From positions 62,001 to 126,000 of the forward strand of contig DATENC010000011.1 of NCBI GenBank assembly GCA_035275265.1: DNA of 64,000 nucleotides, given 5' to 3'. Under the pieces are notes generated by a model that saw only the letters and a program-made list of their open reading frames with translations, searched no databases and was not told the origin of the DNA. The translations under genes were made by a program, and so were the position numbers. This document shows, piece by piece, positions 46,588 through 54,991 of the stretch (positions are counted from its first letter, which is position 1; every line of letters starts with the position of its first letter). The DNA comes from JACQAP01 sp035275265. GTDB lineage: Bacteria > Pseudomonadota > Gammaproteobacteria > Burkholderiales > JACQAP01.

Positions 46588-46917
46588 GGTTGTCTCCTGT
46601 CGTTTGCCACGCAATCACTATGGCCAAAGCGAATGGGTGGTTCGAGAGGACGATACGGGAATTGCCTGCCCGCGCCTTGCCGCTACACGCCATTTGTTTG
46701 CCCGCCCGCGCCAACCCTAGGTCTTGGCCCTACGGATGACATTCGAATCGGGATTTCACCGCCCCTTGAATCCAAAGTGGCCTGGGCTACGTATGGCGGT
46801 GCCTCATGCGTGAAGTCGACAGAAAAATCTTCTGAATCCAGGACGCGCTGCGGTTTCGTATGTGAGGAGGGCGACATGCCTGAAACATCTCAACCAAACC
46901 ATTTAGGAGGTATTGCA
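46588..46917. other. Divergent intergenic region between the small-gene train and the ferritin-like gene
   Basis: A 330-base gap holding repeat copy C at its left edge and two ribosome-binding sites at its right edge. Promoters for both directions must be here. No clear sigma-70 pair, operator or terminator was identified by eye. Confidence 0.45.
46590..46606 (-). repeat. Start-associated 17-nt repeat, copy C
   Basis: Identical to copies A and B, followed by CC and the ATG at 46587. It lies in non-coding sequence at the head of the train. Confidence 0.85.
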
Positions 46918-47511
46918 ATGTCGAAGATCGCTAGCGTTGAAACCGCGCCTCTTACCCGGCGCAATTTTCTGGGCCACGCTGGTGTGGCAGTGCTGTCCGC
47001 GTCGGCCATCGCATTGATTTCTGGCTGTGAAACCATGGCCCAAAGCAGCAACAAGTCCGAAAGCCAGGACGTGGCCATACTCAACACCGCCCTGGGCCTG
47101 GAACACGAAGCCATCAACGCTTACCAACTGGGCGCGCAAAGCGGCCTGCTGGAGAAGCCGGTGCTTGGCGTGGCGGTGCTGTTCCAGAGCCACCACAAGG
47201 CGCACCGCGACGCACTGATCGCCACCATAGGCAAGCTTGGCGGCAAGCCGGTCGACGAACTCAAGATCGGAGACTACGCAAAGGCCCTGAGGGCGGAGAC
47301 GCTCAGGAACCAGGGTGACGTATTGGCCCTGGCCGCAAGGCTCGAACTCGGCGCAACCAACGCCTACCTCGGCGTGATTCCGTCGTTTCAAAGTTCCGAT
47401 CTGGCCAAGGTTGCTGCGCGGCTTGCCGCAGACGAGACCATGCACTGGACCGCGTTGTCGCAGGTGCTTGGCCGCTCGCTGCCGGCCAACGCGCTGACAT
47501 TCGGCGCCTGA
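46918..47511 (+). CDS. Tat-exported ferritin-like domain protein, possible lipoprotein
   Basis: A 197-residue protein. The N-terminus has the twin-arginine motif TRRNFLG followed by a hydrophobic stretch ending in ISGC, which fits a Tat lipoprotein with lipidated Cys near residue 38. The rest is a four-helix ferritin-like domain with metal-ligand candidates in ALGLEHEAINAYQ, the HHKAHRD helix, LELGATNAY and ADETMHW. Two starts are possible: ATG at 46918 after TAGGAGGT, and in-frame ATG at 46876 after GAGGAGG; I take the former. A cytochrome c follows 78 bases later, which suggests a periplasmic redox or iron-linked function. Confidence 0.8.
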   Translation: MSKIASVETAPLTRRNFLGHAGVAVLSASAIALISGCETMAQSSNKSESQDVAILNTALGLEHEAINAYQLGAQSGLLEKPVLGVAVLFQSHHKAHRDALIATIGKLGGKPVDELKIGDYAKALRAETLRNQGDVLALAARLELGATNAYLGVIPSFQSSDLAKVAARLAADETMHWTALSQVLGRSLPANALTFGA

Positions 47512-47589
47512 TCGCACTACCCTCACCCCGCGACCTCGCGCCCGAGTGCCGGGAGCGAGGCGCGCGGGATCTCATCAGGAGATCTGACC

Positions 47590-47967
47590 ATGAATAAAGC
47601 GTTTGCAACTGCGCTGTTGATCAGTCTCGGAGCCCTATTCTGGACAGGCTCGGCGGCCGCTGAGCCCGGTCGCGGAGAGACCATTTATGAAGAACGATGC
47701 ACGGCTTGCCACTCGCTCGATGTCAATCGCGTCGGCCCGATGCATCGGGGAGTATATGGCCGAAAGGCGGGCAGCGTGAAAGCCTTCCCCTACTCGCAGG
47801 CGCTGAAAGAATCGAAAGTCGTATGGGACGAACAATCGCTTGATCGCTGGCTGTCCAATCCCGAAGCGTTCATCCCCGGCCAGCGTATGGGTTATCAGCT
47901 CAGCGTGGCCACCGACCGAGCGGACGTGATCGCTTTCCTGAAGGCGCGATCCGCACCAAAACCATAA
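47590..47967 (+). CDS. Class I cytochrome c, exported
   Basis: A 125-residue periplasmic electron carrier. The signal peptide spans about residues 1 to 24. The haem site is C37-TACH41 and the distal ligand is probably Met100 in IPGQRMGY. The spacing and RVGPMHRGVYGRKAG segment match cytochrome c2/c550-type proteins. It lies 78 bases after the ferritin-like gene on the same strand and may exchange electrons with it; this is inference from position only. Confidence 0.9.
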   Translation: MNKAFATALLISLGALFWTGSAAAEPGRGETIYEERCTACHSLDVNRVGPMHRGVYGRKAGSVKAFPYSQALKESKVVWDEQSLDRWLSNPEAFIPGQRMGYQLSVATDRADVIAFLKARSAPKP

Positions 47968-48052
47968 ACCGTCTGTGGAATGAGCCCTTCCGTCCCGTCA
48001 GAATGACGGCTGCCACTCCCTCCCGTAATTAGGAGCCGCTAACGACTTCTAC

Positions 48053-48571
48053 GTGCATTGCGCGTGTACACTGCCCCAAGGTTCGCCGCATTCCCTTGGG
48101 GGACGGTTGCTTAAACTCAGGAAAATCAGGTTCACGTCGTGGCGCGACCAAAGCGTCACACCCCGCTCGCTGGAGTTCCAGCAACAACTAGACGCCCTTA
48201 CCGCGCGTGGACGCGTGCTCTCGGATACGGCTGCGTGGATCAAAAAAGAGCGGGCGAATGGAAACCTCGAAGCGGATCAAAAGACACTCACTAGAATCGC
48301 TGCCGACCAGGACCAGTTAGACGTCGCTCGCGCGACTCTGGTTGCTGCCGAAAAGGCGGCGGTCGCCGCTGAGCAACGTGCCGCACACACGCACAGGAAT
48401 GTCGGCACCTTCGGCTACGAAGTCGTAAACGCAAATGGGCATGTCGCAATGATTGTGGATGAGGCAGGCGACTATCTGCCCACCGAGGCCGTGTATACGC
48501 ACGACCTCGTGGACGACAACCCACCGTTGCCCGAGTGGGCGAAAACAGGAAAGGTCGGCCGCTTCGAGTAG
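48053..48571 (+). CDS. Uncertain ORF with coiled-coil segment
   Basis: The frame is open from a GTG at 48053, with an alternative TTG at 48107 after GGGGGA. Residues ~45 to 115 look like a helical coiled coil rich in Ala, Gln, Glu and Arg. The last ~60 residues (VGTFGYEVVNANGHVAMIVDE onward) look like a small beta-rich domain. No family recognised and the N-terminal ~35 residues look non-coding, so this could be a gene with a late start or a fragment that lost its 5' end. Treat as tentative. Confidence 0.4.
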   Translation: MHCACTLPQGSPHSLGGRLLKLRKIRFTSWRDQSVTPRSLEFQQQLDALTARGRVLSDTAAWIKKERANGNLEADQKTLTRIAADQDQLDVARATLVAAEKAAVAAEQRAAHTHRNVGTFGYEVVNANGHVAMIVDEAGDYLPTEAVYTHDLVDDNPPLPEWAKTGKVGRFE

Positions 48572-48863
48572 GTGGTACTTTGGGCTACTCGACGAGCTGG
48601 TATCCGGCCCCTGTTACCAACTGACCTATGATGTTTCGCCCGCCCGTGATTTGCCTCGCGGGTAATGACCCGATCCAGCACTTGAAGGGCTGCAGGGCAA
48701 TGGGCGACTATCACTTTCGAAGAAACGTGGAACGCGCGAGGAGCAGCGACGCCCACTCTCGGGCCAGAAGCGATCATCCATCCGAATTCGACCGCAAGAA
48801 ACCGAATGTACTCCTGCGCTCTTTCCGTTAGTGTCACGGCGGGTTCACGCTCTGGAGTCGTTC
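48572..48863. other. Intergenic stretch upstream of the second EamA transporter
   Basis: About 290 bases with no convincing gene. Short ORFs on both strands have unlikely composition. The CTGGAG near 48852 probably serves as the ribosome-binding site of the transporter. No promoter could be chosen. Confidence 0.4.
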
Positions 48864-49805
48864 ATGCCCGCCGCAGTAACCAGCAATCACCCGATGACCT
48901 CCCTGGAGTGGAGCATGCTCCTTGCCCTGTCGGTGCTATGGGGCGGCTCGTTCTTCTTCGTTGGCGTGGCCGTCAAGGAGCTGCCACCGCTTACGATAGT
49001 CGTACTGCGTGTGGCTCTGGCAGCGCTCGCTCTCCTTCTCATGATCTGGTTTCTCGGCATGCGCCTGCCGCGAGCACGCGGAACCTGGTCTGCGTTCTTC
49101 GGGATGGGGTTCCTGAACAACGTAGTGCCCTTCGTGCTGATCGTCTGGGGTCAAACCCACATCGCGAGCGGCGTGGCGTCAATCTTGAACGCCACCGTTC
49201 CGCTCTTTGCCATGATCGTGGCGCACGTATTCACGGCCGACGATAAGCTCACGGGCAGGCGCCTCGCCGGCGTGGTTGTCGGCTTTGTGGGCGTCGCTAT
49301 CATGATTGGCGGTGCGGCCTTGCAAGGGCTGGGCGTGGGTGTCATGGCCCAACTCGCGATCCTCGCCGCGGCGATCTCGTATGCGTTTGCCGGTGTTTAC
49401 GGCCGCCGCTTCCAGCTCATGGGTGTGGCTCCGATCGTGACGGCCACTGGCCAAGTCACCGCTTCCAGCCTGATGTTGACCCCGGTAATGCTGATCGTGG
49501 ATCAGCCCTGGACGTTGCCCTTTCCGTCGCTGAATACGCTCGGAGCCCTGGTCGGTCTCGCACTGCTGTCCACTGCGCTCGGCTACGTCCTCTACTTCCG
49601 CATCCTCGCCACCGCTGGGGCAATCAACCTGCTGCTGGTGACCTTCCTGATCCCAGTGAGCGCGATCCTGCCGGGGATAGTGGTGCTCGGCGAGACACTT
49701 CAACCCAAGCACCTGGTGGGCATGGCATTGATCGGTACGGGTCTCGCCACTATCGATGGCCGTCCCTTGAAAGCCTTCCAACGGCATTTCTCATCGCTGC
49801 CGTGA
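48864..49805 (+). CDS. EamA-family (DMT) transporter
   Basis: A 313-residue inner-membrane protein with about ten hydrophobic helices in two EamA repeats (the first includes LALSVLWGGSFFFVGVAVKELPP split over helix 1, the second starts near residue 155). Of the possible starts I take the ATG at 48864; a later ATG at 48894 is also usable. Family members export metabolites or amino acids. It is only distantly like the other EamA gene at 26.4 kb, so this is not a recent duplication. Confidence 0.85.
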   Translation: MPAAVTSNHPMTSLEWSMLLALSVLWGGSFFFVGVAVKELPPLTIVVLRVALAALALLLMIWFLGMRLPRARGTWSAFFGMGFLNNVVPFVLIVWGQTHIASGVASILNATVPLFAMIVAHVFTADDKLTGRRLAGVVVGFVGVAIMIGGAALQGLGVGVMAQLAILAAAISYAFAGVYGRRFQLMGVAPIVTATGQVTASSLMLTPVMLIVDQPWTLPFPSLNTLGALVGLALLSTALGYVLYFRILATAGAINLLLVTFLIPVSAILPGIVVLGETLQPKHLVGMALIGTGLATIDGRPLKAFQRHFSSLP

Positions 49806-50197
49806 ATACGCTAGCGGTATTTCAGAGAGCGTTCTGAATTTTGAGTGGGCAGAGAGAGTAGAACGGATTCAGCGACGGTTCCGCGTATGTCCGGCAGTCG
49901 ATATGGTCCGATTTTCAACAGCGCCGCATTCCACTGTCACCCAGGGCTAACTTGTTGCCTGGCGAGCGAAGAGTTATGCTCTCCCTGGTAAAAAGGCGAA
50001 CGGCTGGCCGGGGAGCATGGGAGCGTTGCAGGCGAAGCCCCGCTACGCCGTATATCGCGCTTGGCATTTCTTCAATCCGACACATGTGCCGTGTGGCTTG
50101 GAAACCAAGCGCCCGCGATTGATCGCGCAGATGCATGAGCCATCGGCTTGGCACGCGTTCTGTTCGCGGATACAAACGGGTAAAGTCCTGGCTGCCG
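49806..50197 (+). promoter_or_regulatory. Region upstream of the type VI secretion cluster
   Basis: A 392-base stretch with no credible gene and thus the likely promoter region of the tagH-to-tagF operon. A short ORF at 50017-50232 runs into tagH and has unlikely composition. No sigma-54 GG/GC pair or other clear promoter was seen. Confidence 0.4.
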
Positions 50198-51724
50198 ATG
50201 ACTTTGACGCTTGCTGTCCTGACCTATCGTAACCAGCCCCCGGCTCGGGCGATCTCCGCCACATTGAGCGGGAACGGTGGCACGATCGGTAGGCAGGATC
50301 AGAACGCATTGGTTCTGCCCGATCCGGACCGCGTCATTTCACGCATTCACGCGCGGGTGGAATTCAGGGCTGGATCCTATTTCGTTACCGCGCTGGGACA
50401 GAATCCGATCAATCTAAACGGCACCCCGCTCGGCGCGGGGGCGACTGCGCAACTATCCTCCGGGGACAAGCTGACCATCGGCGAGTACTGCATTGTCGCA
50501 GACGTCCAGTTGGAGGAGGCTGCATCCGCGCTCGCCGGCATCCTGACGCGGCCATCCCGGCTGGATGAACCGTTCGAGTCTGCGCCGGTTGCAGACCGGC
50601 TGGATAGTCAACCGTTCGATTCTGGGCCGGTTGCAGAACCCGGAAGCGATTTCGCATTCGGCATCTCTCTTACGGGAGGATCGGCGCCTTCCGAAGGCAA
50701 GCGCCGGTCAGCCGGGCCGCAACCCTTGTCCATGCGTGGAGCTCAACAGCGCGATGAGGTCCCCGGATTCCTCGAACCGCTACCGGCCACGCGTCCTGTG
50801 TCGCAAATTCCAGACGACTACGATCTCTTGCGCGGGTTGGAAGGTTCCAGCGAACCCTCCGGCCGTGCGAGCGCGGCTCTGCCGCCCGCGCAAGCGAAGG
50901 GTCCATTGCTTCCCGACGACCCGTTCGCCGAAACCGTACCGATCGATAAAGTACGAGCTATCGGCCCGGACTTTTCCAACACCACTACAGCGCCGGCGGC
51001 ACCACTACCGTCTCATCCGCCGGCGGCCGCGACGGGTGCCGCAGTGCCGGCAAAGAAATCCGGCTCGCCACTTTCGGAGGCGGCGCGTTCTGCGGAGGAC
51101 GTCGATTACGCCCGGGCCGTGCGTGTTTTTCTCGAGGCGGCCGGCGTGTCTGAACTCGAGAGCCGTGCGCTCGCGGATCCTGATTTCGTGCGAAACGCCG
51201 GAGAACTATTGCGTGAGGCCATCGCGGGTCTACTGAAATCGCTCGTTGCGCGAGCGTTGACCAAGGGCGAGTTGCGGCTCGACATGACCATGCTGGCCAC
51301 CGCGGAGAACAACCCATTGAAGTTTTCGCCTAATGCCTACGAGGCGCTCACGCACCTGCTGGCACCGCGCGCGGCATCCGGCTACCTTCCGCCCTTGCGC
51401 GCAGTGCGCGAGGCGTACCAGGATCTCGAAGCGCATAACCTCGCCGTAATGGCCGGGATGCGGGCGGCGCTGCTGGGGGTACTGCAGCGGTTCGATCCGG
51501 ACAAGCTGGAAAAGCGTCTTGCATCGCAATCGATGCTGGACAAGTTGCTGCCGGTCAATCGCAAGGCACGCATGTGGGATCTGGTTGCCGAGCAGCACGC
51601 CAATCTTGTGCGCGAAGCGCAGGATGAGTTCGACCGGATCTTTGGCCGCGCCTTTCGGGAGGCGTATCAAGAGCAGGTCGAGAAGCTGCGCGCCGCGACC
51701 AAGCGCTCATCGTCGCTGCTGTGA
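50198..51724 (+). CDS. tagH: Type VI secretion FHA-domain protein TagH
   Basis: A 508-residue cytoplasmic regulator. The N-terminal FHA domain (about 3 to 100) has GGTIGRQDQNALVL and SRIHARVEF, with the Arg, Ser and His that bind phosphothreonine. A long Pro/Ala-rich linker follows, with a near-duplicated segment at residues ~122 to 148. The C-terminal ~200 residues (ARAVRVFLEAAGV to the end) form the TagH-specific domain. In Pseudomonas the equivalent Fha1 is phosphorylated by PpkA and triggers secretion. It opens the operon and TssJ follows 50 bases later. A kinase gene lies 7.6 kb downstream. Confidence 0.93.
   Translation: MTLTLAVLTYRNQPPARAISATLSGNGGTIGRQDQNALVLPDPDRVISRIHARVEFRAGSYFVTALGQNPINLNGTPLGAGATAQLSSGDKLTIGEYCIVADVQLEEAASALAGILTRPSRLDEPFESAPVADRLDSQPFDSGPVAEPGSDFAFGISLTGGSAPSEGKRRSAGPQPLSMRGAQQRDEVPGFLEPLPATRPVSQIPDDYDLLRGLEGSSEPSGRASAALPPAQAKGPLLPDDPFAETVPIDKVRAIGPDFSNTTTAPAAPLPSHPPAAATGAAVPAKKSGSPLSEAARSAEDVDYARAVRVFLEAAGVSELESRALADPDFVRNAGELLREAIAGLLKSLVARALTKGELRLDMTMLATAENNPLKFSPNAYEALTHLLAPRAASGYLPPLRAVREAYQDLEAHNLAVMAGMRAALLGVLQRFDPDKLEKRLASQSMLDKLLPVNRKARMWDLVAEQHANLVREAQDEFDRIFGRAFREAYQEQVEKLRAATKRSSSLL
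50559..50640 (+). repeat. Imperfect tandem duplication in the tagH linker
   Basis: A ~39 bp unit (50559-50597) is repeated as a ~43 bp unit (50598-50640), encoding RLDEPFESAPVAD and RLDSQPFDSGPVAE. It extends the linker between FHA and C-terminal domains in frame. Confidence 0.8.
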
Positions 51725-51774
51725 GCGCGCAGCGCCAGCATTCTTCCCTATCCCAGCTAAAGGAACGACGCGAC

Positions 51775-52254
51775 ATGACACATTCAAGAGTTCTGGTCCT
51801 CGCCCTCATTGCACTGATGAGCGTGTCTACCGGCTGCGCCAAATTGCTGGGTCCGAAGGCAACGAAGGCGGCCCTGGAGTTGCGTGCGGCAGAGACTTTG
51901 AATCCAGACGACTCCGATCGTCCGTCGCCTTTGCGGCTGAGACTGTACGAGTTGAAATCGGTGAGCGCGTTCAACAGCGCGGATTTCAACTCGCTCTATC
52001 AACGCGACAAGGAAGTGTTGGGCGGTAATCTGGTAGCCTTGGAGGAAATCCAGGTGCAACCTGGGATGCAAAAGAGCTTCACCCGGACCCTGAGTCCTGA
52101 CACGAAGGTCCTCGCGGTCCTGGCTCCCTACCGGAAAATCGAGCAGGCCGGGTGGCGAGCAAGCATCGACGTGCCGCCAGGGAAAACCACTCCCCTGGTG
52201 CTGGACGTGGGCAGCCTCGCAGTCAGTCTGACGCCGCCGCCAAAGAAAAAATAG
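51775..52254 (+). CDS. tssJ: Type VI secretion outer-membrane lipoprotein TssJ
   Basis: A 159-residue lipoprotein. The signal peptide ends in VSTGC, so Cys21 is expected to be lipidated. The mature domain contains PLRLRLYELKSVSAFNSADF and the conserved ADF/LY-containing strands of TssJ, which binds the periplasmic tip of TssM. GGAACG precedes the ATG at 51775; a GTG at 51721 would add a non-signal extension. Confidence 0.93.
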   Translation: MTHSRVLVLALIALMSVSTGCAKLLGPKATKAALELRAAETLNPDDSDRPSPLRLRLYELKSVSAFNSADFNSLYQRDKEVLGGNLVALEEIQVQPGMQKSFTRTLSPDTKVLAVLAPYRKIEQAGWRASIDVPPGKTTPLVLDVGSLAVSLTPPPKKK

Positions 52255-52318
52255 CGCGCAGCAACGAAGTCACAGCGCCAATGCAGGCCGGAACGCCACT
52301 CGAGAGCGAGAACGAGGC

Positions 52319-53650
52319 ATGTGGAACAACAAAGTAATCTGGTCCGAGGGCATGTTTCTGCGCCCGCAGCATTTCCAGCAGCAGGAACGCTACCTTGCCA
52401 GTCTGATGGAACTGCGTTCGGCGCCATTGTGCCCCTACCCCTGGGGTTTCACGGACCTCAAGCTCGATGATCAGTTGCTCGCATTGGGCAAGCTCGGCAT
52501 CGCTTCCGCGCGCGGCGTCTTCCCCGAAGGCACGCCCTTCAATATTCCGGCCGACGACGATGCGCCGGTTGCGCTCGACGTGCCGGAGGGAGCGAAGAAC
52601 CAGGTAGTGATGTTGGCGGTGCCGCTCAAGCGTCCTGCCATGGAAGAGGTGAACCCCCAGGACCGAAAAGAGAGTCTGGCGCGCTTCTCGGTGAAGGAAT
52701 ACGAAGTGCGCGACACCGTCGCCGGAGCGGGAGCCGACGCTCGGTTGGAGATCGGCAGCCTCAGACTGCGGCTGGTCCTGGAATCAGAGCCGTTGGACGC
52801 ATTCGCCTGCCTGGGCCTGGTCCGAATTGTGGAGCGCCGGCCGGATGGAAGGTTGCTGCTGGATGAAGATTTCGTCCCGCCCTGCCTCGACTGCCAGGCC
52901 GCACGCCCATTGGCAGGGTTCATAACCGAACTGAGGGGGCTGCTGCGCCATCGCGGCGAGGAACTCGCCTCAATCGTCACGGGCCGCGCGCAAAGCGGTG
53001 TGGCGGAAGTGGCTGACTTCCTTCTGCTGCAGTGTGTGAACCGCGCGGAGCCCCTGTTCGCCCATCTCGAGACAATCCGCGGCCTGCATCCTGAAGCCCT
53101 GTTCGGGCTGTGTGTACAGTTGGCCGGCGATCTCGCAACCTTCGCGCACGGCGACAAGCGGCCCAGCAGTTTTGAGCCCTATCGCCACGACAACCTGCAG
53201 GCGACATTCGCGCCGGTGATGGAAGATCTGCGCCGTTCGCTCAGCCTGATCCTGGAGCGCAACGCGCTCCCCATTCCCTTGGAAGAGCGTCAGTACGGCC
53301 TGCGCGTTGCGCGCGTTGCCGATCGCCAGCTTTTCAGCACGGCCAACTTCATCCTGGCAGTCAGCGCGCGGGTCCCCGCCGAGGCATTGCGGCAACGGTT
53401 ACCGACGCAGATCAAGATCGGTCCTGTGGAGAAGATCCGGGATCTGGTCAATCTGCAACTCCCGGGTGTGATGATCCACGCGCTTCCGGTGGTGCCCCGG
53501 CAGATCCCTTATCACACGGGGTTTTGCTACTTTGAGCTTGAGCGCGGCACCGAACTATGGAATCAGATCGAGGGTTCGAGCGGGATGGCCATGCATGTTG
53601 CCGGGGAGTTTCCTGAGCTGGCGGTGGAGCTCTGGGCCATCCGAGGCTGA
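52319..53650 (+). CDS. tssK: Type VI secretion baseplate protein TssK
   Basis: A 443-residue cytoplasmic protein that joins the baseplate to the membrane complex. The N-terminal shoulder VIWSEGMFLRPQHFQQQERY is the family hallmark. The C-terminal head includes YHTGFCYFELERGTELW, expected to contact TssL and TssM. The ATG is at 52319. Its stop overlaps the tssL start (TGATG). Confidence 0.96.
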   Translation: MWNNKVIWSEGMFLRPQHFQQQERYLASLMELRSAPLCPYPWGFTDLKLDDQLLALGKLGIASARGVFPEGTPFNIPADDDAPVALDVPEGAKNQVVMLAVPLKRPAMEEVNPQDRKESLARFSVKEYEVRDTVAGAGADARLEIGSLRLRLVLESEPLDAFACLGLVRIVERRPDGRLLLDEDFVPPCLDCQAARPLAGFITELRGLLRHRGEELASIVTGRAQSGVAEVADFLLLQCVNRAEPLFAHLETIRGLHPEALFGLCVQLAGDLATFAHGDKRPSSFEPYRHDNLQATFAPVMEDLRRSLSLILERNALPIPLEERQYGLRVARVADRQLFSTANFILAVSARVPAEALRQRLPTQIKIGPVEKIRDLVNLQLPGVMIHALPVVPRQIPYHTGFCYFELERGTELWNQIEGSSGMAMHVAGEFPELAVELWAIRG

Positions 53651-54981
53651 TGTCGATGAGCCAGGACGATCCATTTGCCATACCCGAGGAGGACCGCACA
53701 CTCATCCGGCCAGCGCCGGGAGGCCGCAGGCCGATCGTTACCGCTTCGATCCCGGCGACGCAAACGGCCGCGCCCCTGAGCGCCGAGGACCTGGGGCGAG
53801 TCGGGGCCCTCAATCCTCTGGTAGGAGCCGCAAATCCCCTGCTGGCCCTCGCCATGCAGTTGCGCAACAGCCCCACCGTAGGCGACCTGCAACGTCTGCG
53901 CGACACGCTCACGCGATCGATCCGGGAATTCGAAGCCAACGCCCGCACCAGAAGCGTACGCACGGAAGTTGTCATAGCGGCACGTTACTGCCTGTGCACG
54001 TTTCTCGACGAAGTCATCGCCACGACACCCTGGGGCGCAGGCGGCACCTGGGCAAACAACAGCCTGCTGGTGAGTTTTCATAACGAAAGTTGGGGCGGGG
54101 AAAAATTTTTCGCCTTGCTCAAACGCGTCGGTGAAGACCCGCGAACCAACGTCGATCTGCTCGAACTGATGTACCTGTGCCTTGCCTTCGGCCTTGAGGG
54201 CAAGTACCGCGTGATCGAAGGCGGCCGCTCGCAGCTCGAGGAATTGCGCGAGCGACTGTACCTCACCATCCGTGCGCAACGAGGTGAGCCCGAAGGCGAG
54301 TTATCGCCCCACTGGCAAGGTCTGGTCCGACAGAAGAAGACGCTTACCAGTTGGGTGCCTCTCTGGGTGGGCACCGCGGTAGTTGCCGGTGTCCTGCTGT
54401 TGGTCTATCTCGGACTGAGCTGGATTCTGAGCGGCTCTTCCGATCCGGTCTACGCGGCGCTGCACGACATTCCTGACAAGTTCACGCCTGCAGCACCCAG
54501 TGGCCCGCCGCGGTCGACCGACCTGTCCACGCTTCTGCAGCCGGACATCGCGGCCGGTACGTTGAGCGTCACCGAGCTTGGAGACCGGGCCATTGCCCGG
54601 CTCAGGGGCGACAATCTGTTCGAATCGGGTAGCGCGTCGATCAATCCACAATATCACCCCGTCCTCGGACGGGTTGCCGAAGCGCTCAGGAGTACCTCGG
54701 GCACCATCGTAATATCCGGGCACACGGATGACCGCAAGATTTTCTCGGCCCGCTTCCCGTCGAATTGGGACTTGTCCAAGGCCCGCGCCGATGCGGTCCT
54801 GTCCATGTTGGCGCCGGCTCTGGGAGATTCCAGAAGAGTGAGCGCCGAGGGCCGTGCAGACCGGGAGCCGGTTGCGCCCAACGACACCGCCCAGCATCGG
54901 GCGCTCAACCGGCGCGTGGACGTCACGATATTCCTGCCGTCGAGCGCTCCACGGCCTCCGGTCGAGCGGACCAAGCGCTAA
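53650..54981 (+). CDS. tssL: Type VI secretion protein TssL with fused OmpA domain
   Basis: A 443-residue inner-membrane protein. Residues ~50 to 230 form the cytoplasmic DotU hook-like domain (RYCLCTFLDEVIATTPWG, HNESWGGEKFF). One transmembrane helix lies at about 236 to 260. The periplasmic part from ~300 is an OmpA-like peptidoglycan-binding domain with ISGHTDD and NRRVDVTIF. This fused form anchors the membrane complex to the wall without a separate TagL. It overlaps tssK by one base and lies 10 bases before tssM. Confidence 0.95.
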   Translation: MSMSQDDPFAIPEEDRTLIRPAPGGRRPIVTASIPATQTAAPLSAEDLGRVGALNPLVGAANPLLALAMQLRNSPTVGDLQRLRDTLTRSIREFEANARTRSVRTEVVIAARYCLCTFLDEVIATTPWGAGGTWANNSLLVSFHNESWGGEKFFALLKRVGEDPRTNVDLLELMYLCLAFGLEGKYRVIEGGRSQLEELRERLYLTIRAQRGEPEGELSPHWQGLVRQKKTLTSWVPLWVGTAVVAGVLLLVYLGLSWILSGSSDPVYAALHDIPDKFTPAAPSGPPRSTDLSTLLQPDIAAGTLSVTELGDRAIARLRGDNLFESGSASINPQYHPVLGRVAEALRSTSGTIVISGHTDDRKIFSARFPSNWDLSKARADAVLSMLAPALGDSRRVSAEGRADREPVAPNDTAQHRALNRRVDVTIFLPSSAPRPPVERTKR

Positions 54982-54991
54982 GGATCGCGGG

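Noticed and set aside
48472..48837. 121-residue minus-strand ORF
   Set aside because: It overlaps the end of the uncertain ORF at 48053-48571. The first ~55 residues look faintly protein-like, but the rest is basic and low quality, so it is not called.
42957..50197. Complete integrated island at tRNA-Ser with a right-hand attachment repeat
   Set aside because: No second copy of the tRNA-Ser 3' end and no integrase were found in the window, so island boundaries cannot be claimed.
50017..50232. 71-residue plus-strand ORF before tagH
   Set aside because: Poor ribosome-binding spacing, odd composition and overlap with the tagH start.
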